This document shows positions 9,584 to 20,904 of a DNA stretch of 64,000 bases, piece by piece. The first letter of the stretch is position 1. Each line of letters opens with the position of its first letter. The stretch is from Heloderma charlesbogerti. Its lineage: Eukaryota > Chordata > Lepidosauria > Squamata > Helodermatidae. The notes below the pieces were generated by a model that saw only the letters and a program-made list of their open reading frames with translations, did no database searches and was not told where the DNA came from. The position numbers were made by a program, and so were the translations under genes. The stretch covers positions 558,001 through 622,000 of the forward strand of contig JANEZZ010002202.1 in NCBI GenBank assembly GCA_026122225.1, written 5' to 3'.

Positions 9584-10046
9584 CTAGGAGGACTGGAGGC
9601 GAAACAGCACTCGGCTGCTTCTTGCCAGCCAGATTCGTTCACCTCCTCGCTTCCAATCACCATGTCTTTAAAAAACAAAAGGTGATCGGCAGGATGTGCC
9701 CATAGACTTAGACGCAAAATAGAGCCATGAATCTTGCGTATAAGCCTATGGACACATAGACTTAGAGGGAAAATTCATGGCTCTATTTGCGTCTAAGTCT
9801 ATGGGCACATCCTCCCAATCACCATTTTTTTTTTAAGACATGGCAATCGGCAGGGACAGGGAGGAGGTGAATGGCTCTGGCTGGCAGGAGGGAAGGTAAG
9901 TGACCCCCAAGCAAGCCCCACCCACCCCGAATCCGAGCAGGGCGGAGCCGCTCCGGAGGATTCCGGGGGGAGGAACAGATTGTCTCCCCCCCACGGATTC
10001 CGCACTGGAACGGTCGGTGTACAATCTGTACACCACTAACCACAGG

Positions 10047-10312
10047 TTAGGAAAGGCAGCACCAAGTCCAAGAGGTCACTAGCATGGTTAACAAGTACTG
10101 TCAAGGAAGCTATTAGAGAAAAGAAGGCTTCTTTCAAAAAATGGAAATCTTGCCCAAATGAGGAGGGCAAATGGGAGCACAAACTTGGGCAAAGGAGATG
10201 GAAGCTGACAATAGGAGGGAGACACAAAAAATGGTTTTTAGGAGCACATCACTAATAACATCAAGGCCAACAATAAAACATTGGGGAAAAGGTGGGATAT
10301 AAATATAATTTT
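10047..10312 (+). pseudogene. LINE ORF2 remnant, continuation and 3' end
   Basis: This continues the fragment at 7980-8622 across the hAT insertion. A broken lysine-rich stretch (REKKASFKKWKS) is visible at about 10105-10155, then a tail AAGGTGGGATATAAATATAA at about 10288-10308. Several stops exclude function. Confidence 0.5.
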
Positions 10313-10315
10313 ATC

Positions 10316-10995
10316 TAGGACTGTGCACAGACCCCCTGATCCACTTTGGATGCCGCTTTGGATCATCCGAAGTGATCCTGATCTTCCTTGGACCGATTCG
10401 GACCCCCTCTGATCCTACTCGGATCCAAGTCCGAAGCGAGATTTGGATATCTGGATCATGTTGTTTTGGCGTTTTCCCATTGACTTGCATGGGAAAACAC
10501 AAATGGTCATAACTTTTCCAGTTTTTAGGATACAGGCATGAAAATTGGGGACCTCTCCACCCCCTTGGAGAGGAGGCCACCTGCAAAATGTCAGACACTT
10601 TGGCTTAGTGGTTTTTGTGCTAGGCAGAGTTAAAATCTGAGGTTTTCCAAAGAAACTCTCCAAGCAAAGAGCTGTAACTTCTCCCTGATTCCACACATGC
10701 GCGTGACACCTTGGTCTCTCCCAGCCCACCTCCGGGGCATTGCACCCCCCAAAGCTCTAGTGAAATCTGAGGTTTTCCAAAGAAACTCAGAAAGCAAAGA
10801 GCTGTAACTTCTCCCTGTTTCCACTGATGTGTGTGAAACCTGGGCCCCTCCCAGCCCCCCTTGGGGGCATCCCATTTGCAAAATTCCAGGCACTTCGGCC
10901 CACTGGCGTGTGTGCAAGGCGCGGGTGAAATTTGATTTTTTCCAGGAAAACTCCCAAAGCAAAGAGCTGTAACTTCTCACCACCTCTGCCCCTGT
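10316..10995. repeat. Element with tandem subrepeats (AAAGAGCTGTAACTTCT)
   Basis: It begins TAGGACTGTGCACAGACC, a hAT-like tip, and contains GATCC-rich sequence followed by repeats of about 130-150 bp. The phrase GCAAAGAGCTGTAACTTCTC occurs near 10665, 10797 and 10959, and TTTTCCAAAGAAACTC near 10643 and 10773. No matching right tip is clear, so the right boundary is approximate. Confidence 0.5.
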
Positions 10996-12270
10996 CAACA
11001 CCCTGAAGATGCCTCATATTCTGCTGAATTGCTTTGCCACACAGTGGATTGTTATTGGAATAAGAAGGTAATTAATATAAATACTATGTGTCTCATGCTT
11101 TTTCAACACTGCCTTGAAATCTGGATGTATAGTGTTGGTGGAACTACAACCTGGCATGCACACAGACACAGACACAGACACACAAGAGCTAAAGAAAAGC
11201 AGAACTACCTAAGCAAATGACAGGTGTCTTTAATTTATTGTTTTATATTTCATGTTCTTTTAAAGAAGGCAGGATAACTTCAGGAAATACAGGGAGTTAG
11301 CGCAGATGATTAGATAACAGCCAAATCAAATCCTTTTTTAAAAAAACACCCTTTAATTTCTGTTTTGGGAGGATCAACACAGGGAAGACATAGATGGTTC
11401 ACTTCAGCATGGGGGTGGGGCGACAAACACTATACACATAGGCTGCTATAATATGTCTTTCTGTAAGGATTTAGAAAGAAAGAAAAAACTAAATGCTTGA
11501 ATATGACTTAAAGGGGGGGGGTCGATGCCCAGATGTCAATGTTTGTTTTTAAAATTCTAAATAAGAGTGGGTTTGTAAAAATCTAACAGAGACACAGTTT
11601 GCTGTCAAAAACAACAAGAAAATGGAATGGAGAAAGCAGAAGCAAGGCTTGACGTTACACAACAAACGCAGCCTTTTCTGGAGTCCAAAATCGAGATAAA
11701 CAAACAAACACAGGAATGGTGGCGGAGGGGGAGCGTGGCAGCAACTTGCAAGGAAAAGCTATGTTAGTTTGAAAAAATATGGAAAGAAGAGATGAATCTA
11801 ATCGAATACAAATAACAAGAGAGTTGGAGGTACAAAGATATAGGAGAAAGCGCCGCGGCTGGACAAGGTGCTGCAAAAGACACTGTCCCAATGGGGATGG
11901 ATGATCAAGGAGCGAGAGAAGGGAACGCTCCCAGTACAACCAAGCTGTTTCCTTTTAATTTAAATTCTGAGGAAAGCCTAATGGTGATCAAAATAGAATA
12001 AATTGAAGGAACAACCCCAAGAATGCACACGCGCCCACATACACAAATTATCATCTACCCACACCAGCCCTCTCTCCCAAAGACACAGCTTGTGCAATGT
12101 CTGAACGCAGCCTTTCGCCAAAGTATATACCCCCTTCCTCCAATGCTCTCTCTGACTGGAGACTGCTAGCATCAGTTCTGGCTGAGGGTTCCTATTCACC
12201 AAAGCACACTCCCTCCTCCTCCTGCGCTTGCCTCCCTGCCTCCCCCACCTTCCCATGTCCGCTCGCCCTC
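10996..12270. other. No gene seen
   Basis: It holds a short CACAGA repeat at 11159-11183 and a G-run near 11512. Open frames are short and without recognisable domains. I see no transposon termini. Confidence 0.4.
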
Positions 12271-12300
12271 CCCCTTCCTCCTCCTCCTCCTCCTCCTCAT
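12271..12300. repeat. CCT trinucleotide repeat
   Basis: About ten CCT/CTC units in a wider pyrimidine-rich tract from about 12205. On the minus strand this translates to a glutamate run, which accounts for the longest open frame in this area (11978-12367) without implying a gene. Confidence 0.8.
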
Positions 12301-13758
12301 GCCCCTCCATGTGAGCATTGAGAAGTTGATGCATTTTGGAGACAGCCTGTCTGGACTGCTGAGGCATTCAGTAGAGCTCTGAATATACGAGGCAGACGAC
12401 GAGGTGCTTTGTGGGTGGGGGCGCTTTGCCCCTGGGTGCCTCGGTACTGCTCTGAACCACTTCACATCACAAGGCTTTTGCTCTGAAACAGCCCACTTCG
12501 CCTTGTTATTCAGACTTCATAACGAGGTGGTGCACAGCTCTAATTTTATCCACATGCATCATCAGGTTAATTGTTTAAATGCTTATGAACTCAGAAAAAA
12601 AAATAACATTAAGACCTGAGCTAGAAATATCATGAATTCCTGTCTTTGCTCCTACATTCTCTTTTTGGGCAGGTGCACTACTGTCCAATCCAAGCTACAC
12701 TAAAATCTTGGATTTATGAATTCGTTTTTTTGGGCAGCAATCACTTTCCCCTCCAAAGGCTTTACAGTGAACCAGGAAATGCCTTCTCCAGACAGTGGCT
12801 GTGTCAAATGTTGTTATGGCTTCATTCATTGGCTAAGCACTCTGAAAGGCAGGAGAAAGCTATTTGTGCTTACAAAACAAACAAGCAGAGTAGCGGCTGT
12901 GCAGTTTGCCTCATATTTCTGGTTCTACAAGGGCTAGAGACCTGCTTTAAAAAAAAAAAAAAAAGCTGGGGGTATGGCTCATCCAGGGTGGTGGTGTGCA
13001 ACTGCTCCCCTTGACCCTTCCTGTGGATGCCCATGGATGGGGGATTCAATTTGAATCATAAAGCAATGGGAAGTTTAGAGGATGCGGCCCTCTTTTCAAT
13101 GGCTTGTAAAATGGGGACCCCTTGTCCAATCTGTCTGAAACGTGGCAGGTCTGATGCCTTAGGTGAGTGGTACAACAAAACCTGAAAATTACATTGCATT
13201 TGTATGGAAAACCCCAAAGGGACAGGCATCAGAAAACAGGCTGGGTGTTATCAGTGCAATGAAACCAATGAGAAAGAAAGAAAAAGAACAAGTGAAACAG
13301 GAATGAAAAAGAAACAAAATGACTGAGGAATAACAAATGGAAATTGAAATGAGCAAGGCTGCCAGAAATGAAATGATAAGAAAATGTAAACAAAGGGGGA
13401 AAATTAAGTGCACATCCTGATCAGGCACACACACCAAATGTTCATTGGACACCCCCCGCCCGCCCAACTATTTGTCAGCACCATGGTCTTTGCCTTTTCT
13501 TTCTTGCCCTAAGAGCTGTGTCTACCTGTCCCAGGCCTCTCCCAGGTTCTGAATATGGTCCATGTTGCCCTGTTTTCAAGATGCATGTTCATCACCACTT
13601 CAGCTCACAGGGTGTGCTGCACACAATGACATGTTTACAAGAGCTGACCAGGAAACCTGGATGGGGAGCAGCTTTCACTAGCTGGTTTAAATTTCCTTGT
13701 CTTTATTTTCTTATGGATTAGATAAAATACAAAGAGAGAACCTTTCAGGAGATTGGTT
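12301..13758. other. No gene seen; unique-looking sequence
   Basis: It contains a poly-A run at 12948-12964 followed by sequence like the repeat family at 16475-17035 and 26990-27370 (phrases CAATGGCTTGTAAAATGGG, AATCTGTCTGAAACGTGG near 13100-13145). Nothing else is recognisable. Confidence 0.4.
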
Positions 13759-13971
13759 TTAGACTTGAAAACGCCTTTTTGTTTCCAGATTCTCTTTACA
13801 TTTTTTTTTCATTGTCGTTATCTGTCGTACGCTGACGTAACAAGTTGTGCCATCAGAATTGCCAGGATAAGCAGCAAAGGCATAATGCTCCATTGTGCGG
13901 CAGTCCTTGGTGACCTCATGTGCCTTCAGGTAGTAATAGTCTCTCTGGTACTCCTGGAGCCTCTTCTTCAG
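13759..13971 (-). other. Possible coding exon or pseudogene fragment, unrecognised
   Basis: On the minus strand a frame beginning LKKRLQEYQRDYYYLK continues through HEVTKDC and EHYAFAAYPGNSDGTTCY before a lysine-rich end and a stop near 13759. Codon choice from 13971 to about 13830 looks coding-like (CTG, AAG, CTC, CAG, GAG, TAC, GTC, ACC), unlike the random frames nearby. A pyrimidine-rich stretch ending CTGAAG lies just upstream and could act as a 3' splice site. No good donor is visible downstream. I do not recognise the protein. It could be an exon, a decayed exon, a processed-pseudogene piece, or chance. Confidence 0.25.
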
Positions 13972-14449
13972 GGAAGAACAGCAAATATGTTTTAAAAACG
14001 ATGTTGCAGTGTGTTTTCATTAGAAAAAAATGTTTGACAGGAATTATAACAACTGTGCATTGTTAACTCCTCTCAGGAGTGTGTACACAGTCAAGAGCTA
14101 CCATTGCTTTTGCTACTAACTGGAACTGCGGCACTTCATGGGAGGTTGTTAAACCAGTAGAAGGGAACAGTGCCATATACAACATTGATCTATAACTGGT
14201 GTATACCACCTCTCCTAGTCACTCGTAAAGGAGCAAGCCAACAACAAGGTCTTCTGATCATTATCTGTGATACTTCTTTTAAAAAAATGGGTAATCTGTA
14301 TCAATCTTTCTACCATATGTCACAGAGAATTACAATTCCCCTCAATTATTTTGCTGGAAGCATGTGTGTAAGCAAAGTGGGCAGAAGGGAGGAATCTTAC
14401 CTGTGCTACTTTGTTGCCACCAATTATGCTTGATTGACCATATTGGACC
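13972..14449. other. No gene seen
   Basis: Ordinary sequence with short random open frames on the plus strand. I see no repeats. Confidence 0.35.
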
Positions 14450-14457
14450 TTGAGGAT

Positions 14458-14611
14458 CAATGTGAAAACCTCCTGGGCTGAATCTACACGTAGCAGTTAT
14501 ACTGTTATCATACCGTTTTCATAACTATTGGTGCCCATTGGTGTCATGTGTACCAATAGTTATGATAACAGTATGATAACGGTATAAATGCTACGTGTAG
14601 ATTCAGCACTG
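14458..14611. mobile_element. Short palindromic MITE (hAT-like TSD)
   Basis: An exact 8-bp direct repeat, TTGAGGAT, lies at 14450-14457 and 14612-14619. Inside, GCTGAATCTACACGTAGCA and ACTGTTATCATACCGTT pair with their complements on the right, giving a nearly perfect hairpin. The right tip reads CAGTGCTGAATC in complement; the left tip has about 14 extra bases before GCTGAATC. Confidence 0.65.
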
Positions 14612-14619
14612 TTGAGGAT

Positions 14620-16470
14620 GCTTTGGGTTTTGTTTTGTTTAGCAGCAAGTTAACTTCCTGTGCCCTTTTGTCACCTCTGATTCCTCAAGGCTGCTTCACA
14701 CATAGTTCACCTACACTGGTGTATATACGATGAGTGCTGTTGGGGGGGATGACACTCAAGTGCTTCCTTGCACACAAGCATGAACGAAGACTGCATGCAT
14801 ATTTATTTTACTATGTGTTCACATTTAGGACAGTTGTGACTGGCAGTGGATTCCTAATATGTGTTGGGATTAAAACATATTAATCATGTTCTTCACAGAT
14901 GGGAGTGTACATTGATACACATCTTTCTATACTCTATACACCATTGTAGAAAAAATGTCTTCTGTGAAATGTCCCTCAGAGAATGAAAACTGTTTCCAAA
15001 ATCCTAAGGGTAAGGCCAAACCCTACCTGAGGCATCAGATTTATACTAATCAAATAATATGTTTCATAAATGCATACAGCCCAGGTTTAAGAATTAATTA
15101 GATATTTTATTCCACAGCAGATGTAAAAATTTTTTTATGTGATATGCTGGGGGGGGGGGCAATTTCAAGCTCACAGAATGATGTTTTGTTTTGTTTTTAA
15201 AAATGTCAACAGAAATCTTAGATCACAAACACCAAAGTTTGAGGTCAAAGAGTGAATCTAGAAAGGGGATGTTTCAAAAGGTCTGTTCTTTTAAGAATGA
15301 CCTTTTTCATGTAGGGATTAAGTTGCTCTTTCCTGGGAATTGTAAATAAATCAAAGACTGATTATGAAATTGCCACTTTATACGACGCAAAAAGGATTAT
15401 TATACAGGAGACTGATTCATGTCTTATTAAAAGGTACCTTTGTTATTAGAAATAGGTGAGTTTGCTTACGCAACTGTGTTAAGCCATTTGGAGGTTGTGG
15501 CTGTGAGAGTCTGCAGCCCTCACAAAGCTCTTTAAAAAAATCTGTCAGAAAATTCTGCTTTCTTATGAATGGAAGAGCAATGTGAAGTTGATTAAGAAAC
15601 CAAGAATAGCAGAGGAAGATGTGTTGTAGTGGGGTTTGGTTAAAATAAAGTCTGTGAACTGATAACAGAAGTTTTTTGGGGAAAGGGAGTAAGATTTTTA
15701 CCAGCAACCTTAAAGCCAAATGAAGACTCTTTTCTCCACACCTCCTATTGAGAAGTTGAAATCATAGTGACATAACTGCTAATACATAATCTACCTGAGT
15801 ACTAGAGCTGGCTGAAGTACTAAATGTGAGGGTCACTGATGGTTTCCTTCAATCAAAGCTGTATCTTGCTTTGTAAGTTAGGGGAAAGTTAGTGGAAACA
15901 AAGTGGAATATTAAACCATACTGTTGGTAGAAAAATGTTTGAAGTACTTCACTCCCTGGAGAGCTGAGGCAAAATGTTCTGATTTCTGTTTGTTAGGTGA
16001 AAAACTATTTATGGAGCTTCTGTCTGCAGTAAACAGAACTGTTTACTTTCCTTTTCCTTTCCTTTTTCCTTTCCTTTTCTTTTTTAAGTAGGAGTATTTT
16101 GCTTTAATGTTGTCTAACTTGTGGAAATGCAACAGGTGACCTTGCCTTCTTGCAAGAAAAATGTTCACCCAGAGGCTCTGTTTCAGGCTTCAATAGAAAG
16201 GGACAGTGAGATTTGGGGTTGAGGTCTTTTGGGGAGGGATGTTGAAGTAATATATCACAGGACTGATCCAGGGTTCAGTGCTTTTTGCTAGTTCTCTCTC
16301 CCAGGAACAGGAAAGTTAAAAGAGGTTTGGTGGCACATGTCGGACCAGGGAGGGTGTAGGATTGGATGCTTGCTTGGAAACAGCTGGATGTTCAAGTCCT
16401 TATGACTCTGCACTCTGTGCTGCACATCCATCATGTACCCCAGTCCTATTGCACTTTATGTGACTTTGGC
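14620..16470. other. Unique-looking sequence, no gene seen
   Basis: It includes short homopolymers and a TTTCC-rich stretch at 16046-16085. The longest open frame (minus 15417-15719) has no recognisable domain. Confidence 0.4.
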
Positions 16471-16474
16471 GCCA

Positions 16475-17035
16475 AAATACTTTAAGACAAAAGAAAAAGA
16501 AAAAGAGCATCTTAAACTGTTTTTCATTCATCATAACTCCTTAGCCCCTGAGCCTATCCTTCTGATATTTTCCAGATTTCTTGCCTAGGGACACCTCTAT
16601 GAAATGTGGCATTTTCATACCACATGCCATAAAGCTCATGAAAGAGAGTAAGGGGAAGTGAATAACTTACCTCCCCACCCCCCACCTCCCAAATTGAACA
16701 CACCCCTTCCACAAAAAAATGCTGCAACTATCCTTCAGATATTTTTGAGGTTTCTTAACTAGAGCCATCTTGAATCTCCCTGCATCTATTCATTTGAAAC
16801 TTGACAGTTTTGATTCCCTCTGAAGGGAATGGTATCTGCAAATTTCATCAATTTCTGCCAAGAAATAAAAACGTTATTGGCAGTTACCTTTGTTAAAAAA
16901 ATCAAAATGTAAAAGTGCATAGGACAACCAACCCTTCACCTATTTAAAAAAAGTGTATAGCAGAACCCCTCTGACCCCCCACCCCACCCCAAGTCTGAAA
17001 ATTGGCAGGCAGACTCAGGAGGACCCAATTCCCAT
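16475..17035. repeat. Unclassified interspersed repeat
   Basis: Phrases CATAACTCCTTAGCCCCTGA, TTTCTTGCCTAGGG and CCAATTCCCATATGG belong to a family whose cousins sit at 25150-25552 plus 26085-26240, 26990-27370 and 51100-51660 (shared: a CTT or CAG plus ATAGGTGCAG, TTTCAGAATG, AACTGCCAATAAC). No terminal repeats were identified. Confidence 0.4.
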
Positions 17036-17260
17036 ATGGTATGCCAGGCCGAGAAAATCTAATCTGTATCCCAAATGAATTATTCTAGGACTGCTGTAGA
17101 AGAGATACATAAGTACCATGTTCTGATTACTCTGAAATAGCTATCCTATAAAGGCTTTGTTGTTTCCACCTCCATTACAAGTCAGAAAATGCTAGTGTTG
17201 TTGTTGTTTTTTTAATAATCAATGCAAATAATGAAAAATTGATTTTTATAGACCTTAAAC

Positions 17261-17694
17261 CAGGGGTAGGCAACCTATTTCGGCCATGGGCACATTTGCC
17301 AATTTGATAAACTATCCTGGGCACCACCACAAAATGGCTGCTATGGGAGATCATAGAATCATAGAATAGTAGGGTTGGAACGAGCTTAAAAGACCATCAA
17401 GTCCAACCCCCTGCTGAGCAAACCATCAAGTCCAATCCCCTGCTCAGACAAGTAACCTGCTCAAAGGGCTGCGTACAAGGCAGAGGTGGGGTATGAGCCT
17501 CGACACACTAAACAACTCCTTTGAATGCACAGTTTTCAGCACCAACAGAAAACTATTTTACTGCAATCCCAGCTGCCAGTAAGAAAATGTGTTAATTCTT
17601 TTTTAAGGTGGGAGCAGTAAGGCACCTTGGTGGGCACCAAGAAAGGTGTACAGAAGTGCTTTGGTACCCACGGGCACCACATTGCACACCCCTA
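17261..17694. mobile_element. hAT-like element with CAGGGGTAGGC tip, carrying a CR1 fragment
   Basis: The left tip is CAGGGGTAGGCAACCTATTT and the right tip GTGCACACCCCTA-like (TTGCACACCCCTA). TSD is CCTTAAAC (17253-17260) against TCTTAAAC (17695-17702). Subterminal GGGCAC.../...GTGGGCACC motifs face each other. A CR1 tail lies at about 17349-17460. Confidence 0.8.
17349..17460 (+). mobile_element. CR1 LINE 3' fragment
   Basis: The sequence GATCATAGAATCATAGAATAG, GGGTTGGAACGAG and CATCAAGTCCAACCCCCTGC is the near-universal CR1 3' region of sauropsids. CATCAAGTCCAA occurs twice, suggesting a small internal duplication. It lies within the hAT-like element at 17261-17694. Confidence 0.85.
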
Positions 17695-17702
17695 TCTTAA
17701 AC

Positions 17703-18235
17703 AGATCAGTATAGTTCTCTGTTGAACGCCCATATTGTTTAATTTTAGTACTAATGGTATTATACACCAAATAAGGAAATACAGTTTGGAAATTCAGCAC
17801 TAAAGCAAATGAAAAGCAAGGAACAAAATAATGAGAAGTAACAGAAATAGGATTGTTTGCCATTAGGGGGAAAATGTGAGGTCTACAGGGGCAATTTGGA
17901 AAAGCTGTTCACACTAAATAAATGAATAGACAGGAGATCAGATATAACGAAACAACACTTCATGAAATAATGAGATGGCTTCTAAAGTGTAGGTATTTTT
18001 CATTCAAGTGAGGGTCATCAGTTTCCCCTTTGTGCTAATTAAGAATTGCTGTAACATTCTGGTCACATTCCCCAAACAGTACTGATCTGCAGATATCCAT
18101 ATCATATCAAAAGTAAAGAACTTTGTAATTGCATTTATTGAGGATTTTAATTAAAAAGGAGTAGGACAGGTGAGATGGGATCACAGTCCACCTAAGCATA
18201 TACTCCAACATTCACACATGGAGATATAAACCCTC
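17703..18235. other. No gene seen
   Basis: AT-rich unique-looking sequence. I see no coding or repeat signal. Confidence 0.4.
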
Positions 18236-18330
18236 TTATTTATTTACTTCTTTCTTTACTTCAACTTCTTGTACCCCACTCTTCATCCAAAAGGAGCACA
18301 GAGCGGCTTACAGTATTAACAAGACAAATA
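18236..18330 (-). mobile_element. LINE (L2/CR1-like) 3' end, reverse
   Basis: TTATTTATTTACTTC, TGTACCCCACTCTTCATCC and GAGCGGCTTACAGTA are the complement of a LINE terminus with an ATAAATAA tail. A second reverse tail-like piece (TTTATTTGATTTGTACGC, CTTTCTACCAAG) is at about 18497-18545. Confidence 0.5.
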
Positions 18331-18599
18331 TCAGTGCCCCACATATTCTATACTCTGATTCTCATCACTGCCTGAGTGTAGCCCTCCATGTTGCTGAATG
18401 TCAGGCTGTTCTCCACATTCCACATTTTTTATAGCACATGTCTGCAGAGCAGTAAACCCCACCAAGTTCCATGGGACTTAATCTGAGGTAGGTATACATT
18501 TATTAATTTATTTGATTTGTACGCTACCTTTCTACCAAGAAAATGGCATTCAAATGTATAGGAGGATTACAGCTTTATTTCACTGTGTAACAGCTGTCC

Positions 18600-19082
18600 T
18601 GCACTCGTGTCTCTCTGTAACAGATATGTTAGGCCACAAACCTATGGCCTCTAGACAGCAGCTAGATGGCCATATTATTGGTCGGTGCCTGGGAACCGAC
18701 TTTGGAGCCCATGCTCCAAGGTTAGTTCCTGGAGAACTGCCTCCCCACCCCTCCCCTGCCATCTCCTAGGTGGTGCGGATTGTCCCCCACTCCGTGTTCA
18801 TAAGAGCAGCGTGGAGCAGGGGGAAAGGGGGCATTCCCAAGGGCGGGGTGGGGAGTTCATAAGTGCTGGTATGATGCTTTCTATGTGTCATCCGGCCTCC
18901 CCACCCCACACTCCGATGTCCTGCAGCTAGACAGCCGAAATAGGCCATCTAGCTGCAAATGCAGGACTGCTGGAGCACGGAGGAGACAATCCCCTCCGCA
19001 CTCTTCCCATTGTGCATTGGATAGGCGGTTGCCTCCAAGTTTGGAGGTGGCTGTCTATCTGCATAGGACTGTATCCTTAGTA
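18600..19082. repeat. Unclassified repeat with inverted ends
   Basis: TAGGCCACAAACCTATGG and CAGCTAGATGGCC near 18630-18672 pair roughly with GGCCATCTAGCTGCA and ATAGGACTGTATCC near 18944-19076. It may be an old inverted-repeat element; no TSD was found. Confidence 0.3.
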
Positions 19083-19083
19083 A

Positions 19084-19408
19084 ACTGACCATATTTTATT
19101 TATTTATGACAGTTACATATCTGCTGAGGTATTTAAAGCAACATATCTAAAATAGTAAAAATTGAACAGTTATAATATTTAAACAAGAACAGCACCTTAT
19201 AATAAGACAAAAGTACAGCAGCACAATGGTTGAACAGCATTAAAATCTATAATCATAAAACAGTAAAACCAGATGAGAGGCACAACAGATTTGAAGATGG
19301 GAATGGTCTGAAGGCAGATGATATAGGTCTGAGTCCAATCAATGCCTGGATGAGACAGCAGGGAACAATGTGTGTGCTGTTTCAGTTCCATGATGGAAGA
19401 AAGGTGGG
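19084..19408. mobile_element. LINE 3' remnants in opposite orientations
   Basis: TTTTATTTATTTATGACAG at about 19092-19112 is a reverse LINE tail, and GGAAGAAAGGTGGGATATAAAT at about 19396-19416 is a forward one. The sequence between is decayed. Confidence 0.35.
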
Positions 19409-19416
19409 ATATAAAT

Positions 19417-19834
19417 TAGGGATAGGAGCAAAAGCAGATCAGTTTACATTTCAATGCAAACTTACCTAATTTCACACTTTAGAACCAAAACTCAGTCATT
19501 CTTCAAAATTCACACACTTCTCTGAATTTCGCATTGGAGTTCTCCAATCAAAAAAGGCATACAAATATGTGTATATTAGGGGGAAATGCACAGAAAAATA
19601 CATATATTTGTGAAAATAACATCAAAATGCATTATATTAGGAAAATTACTTGCATGTAATATGTACATTAGGCAAAATTGCATCTAAAAGTGTATTAAGA
19701 ACAATGCACACAAAAATGAGTACAAATTGTCATGCAATTAAAAAAAAAATCTCAGTGTTCAGGATGAGCCAAAATTAAGATTGGAAAAAATAGAAACAGA
19801 AAGAAACCAAAACTGACAGATTGATCCATCATTA
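19417..19834. mobile_element. AT-rich hAT-like non-autonomous element (418 bp)
   Basis: Tips are TAGGGATAGGAGC and TTGATCCATCATTA. TSD is ATATAAAT (19409-19416) against GTATAAAT (19835-19842). The interior matches 206-869. It lacks the GC-rich palindromes of the main family. Confidence 0.7.
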
Positions 19835-19842
19835 GTATAAAT

Positions 19843-20572
19843 TATTGAGTATGTAATTTTAAATGATGATTTCTCATTCTTTAATCTGGAACATTCAAAC
19901 ACTTTTTGCCTGTCTTCTGAACCCAAGTTTTTTGTTGTTGTTGTTTTAAATTCTCCCTGGCTTTGACATCTTTCCCCACTGTAATGATGTCATATCTTAT
20001 ATAGGTTTTCCATCCTGTACATATTAGTAAGCTTAGATGATAAAGCTATAGATGTGCCTCTGATGTGTCTAGGTGTATTATGATATTTATTGTATTATCA
20101 TCTGTTAGCTTGATATGTGAAACAGATCGGCTATCACCTCCTTATCAAATGAACACAATATTTCTCAATGGAAGTAAGCTTATACTGTGATAAGCCTATC
20201 ACTTGGCAACTATCTTATCAACTCGTTGTATAAATTGAGCCTTATTGACTCCTGTTGAACAGAAAGTCTGTTCACGTTGAACATTGTGAGTATATTTCTT
20301 TTTTCAGAAAGAATGACTTTTAATTTCAGTGTAACTGCATGGGTGTAGCTGAGGACAACGGTTGGCTATCAGACACTACAGCTGATATGAATACTTGTCA
20401 CGCGCTAAAATGAATTGTGACAGAAACGACCTAAGTCATTTTGGTAGCTGAGAATTTCAGAAAATCCAAATGCAACCTCCCATGGAAGGAAAATATATAA
20501 TATGCTAAATAACTGACATTTTCCTGCCTTTTAATCTTCTGCTCAAGGTGAGAGTTGCCAACTTTTCAACTA
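19843..20572. other. No gene seen
   Basis: AT-rich unique-looking sequence. I see nothing recognisable. Confidence 0.4.
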
Positions 20573-20904
20573 CTTTCAGTTAGTGCTGTGCCAAAGATTT
20601 CTCCCACTTTTTTTCCCCGCCATTCTCATTCAATTTGATAGAAAATGAATTGCTTTCAAAAAAGAAAATCAGAGGAGAAATTTTGGAGAAATTGTCATGG
20701 GTTGGGTTTAGGGTTCTTACCGTACTTGTGAGGTGGCTGAGGAGTGTACATGAGTGTTCTGTCCATCATTGTACAGTAATCTCTGTAGCAGCCTGTAGCC
20801 TTCTCGGCTTCCTGCACTTCAGTTAAAGCCATGATGCGGGAGACTCATGAGGCAATTCCTCCCATGGGGCTTTTTCAGTTCAGAAAGTACAGGTGGCCTA
20901 GGAG

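Larger units (their letters stand above)
8623..10038 (-). mobile_element. hAT-like MITE interrupted by another hAT copy
   Basis: The left tip is TATGGATGTTAGAGAAATC and the right tip TACACCACTA. The exact TSD ACCACAGG lies at 8615-8622 and 10039-10046. The element itself is 8623-8735 plus 9592-10038, about 560 bp; the remainder is the copy at 8736-9583 and its TSD. Its core, about 9660-9835, is a hairpin of GTGCCCATAGACTTAGACGC and its complement, different from the TACGTAAATA palindromes and shared with 27999-28544. Donor-like motifs are GAGGTAAGT (minus, near 8716) and AAGGTAAGT (near 9895), so the second of these faces the near tip. Confidence 0.88.

Noticed and set aside
11978..12367. A 129-codon minus-strand frame with a glutamate run
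   Set aside because: The run comes from a CCT repeat, and the rest has no domain or splice context.
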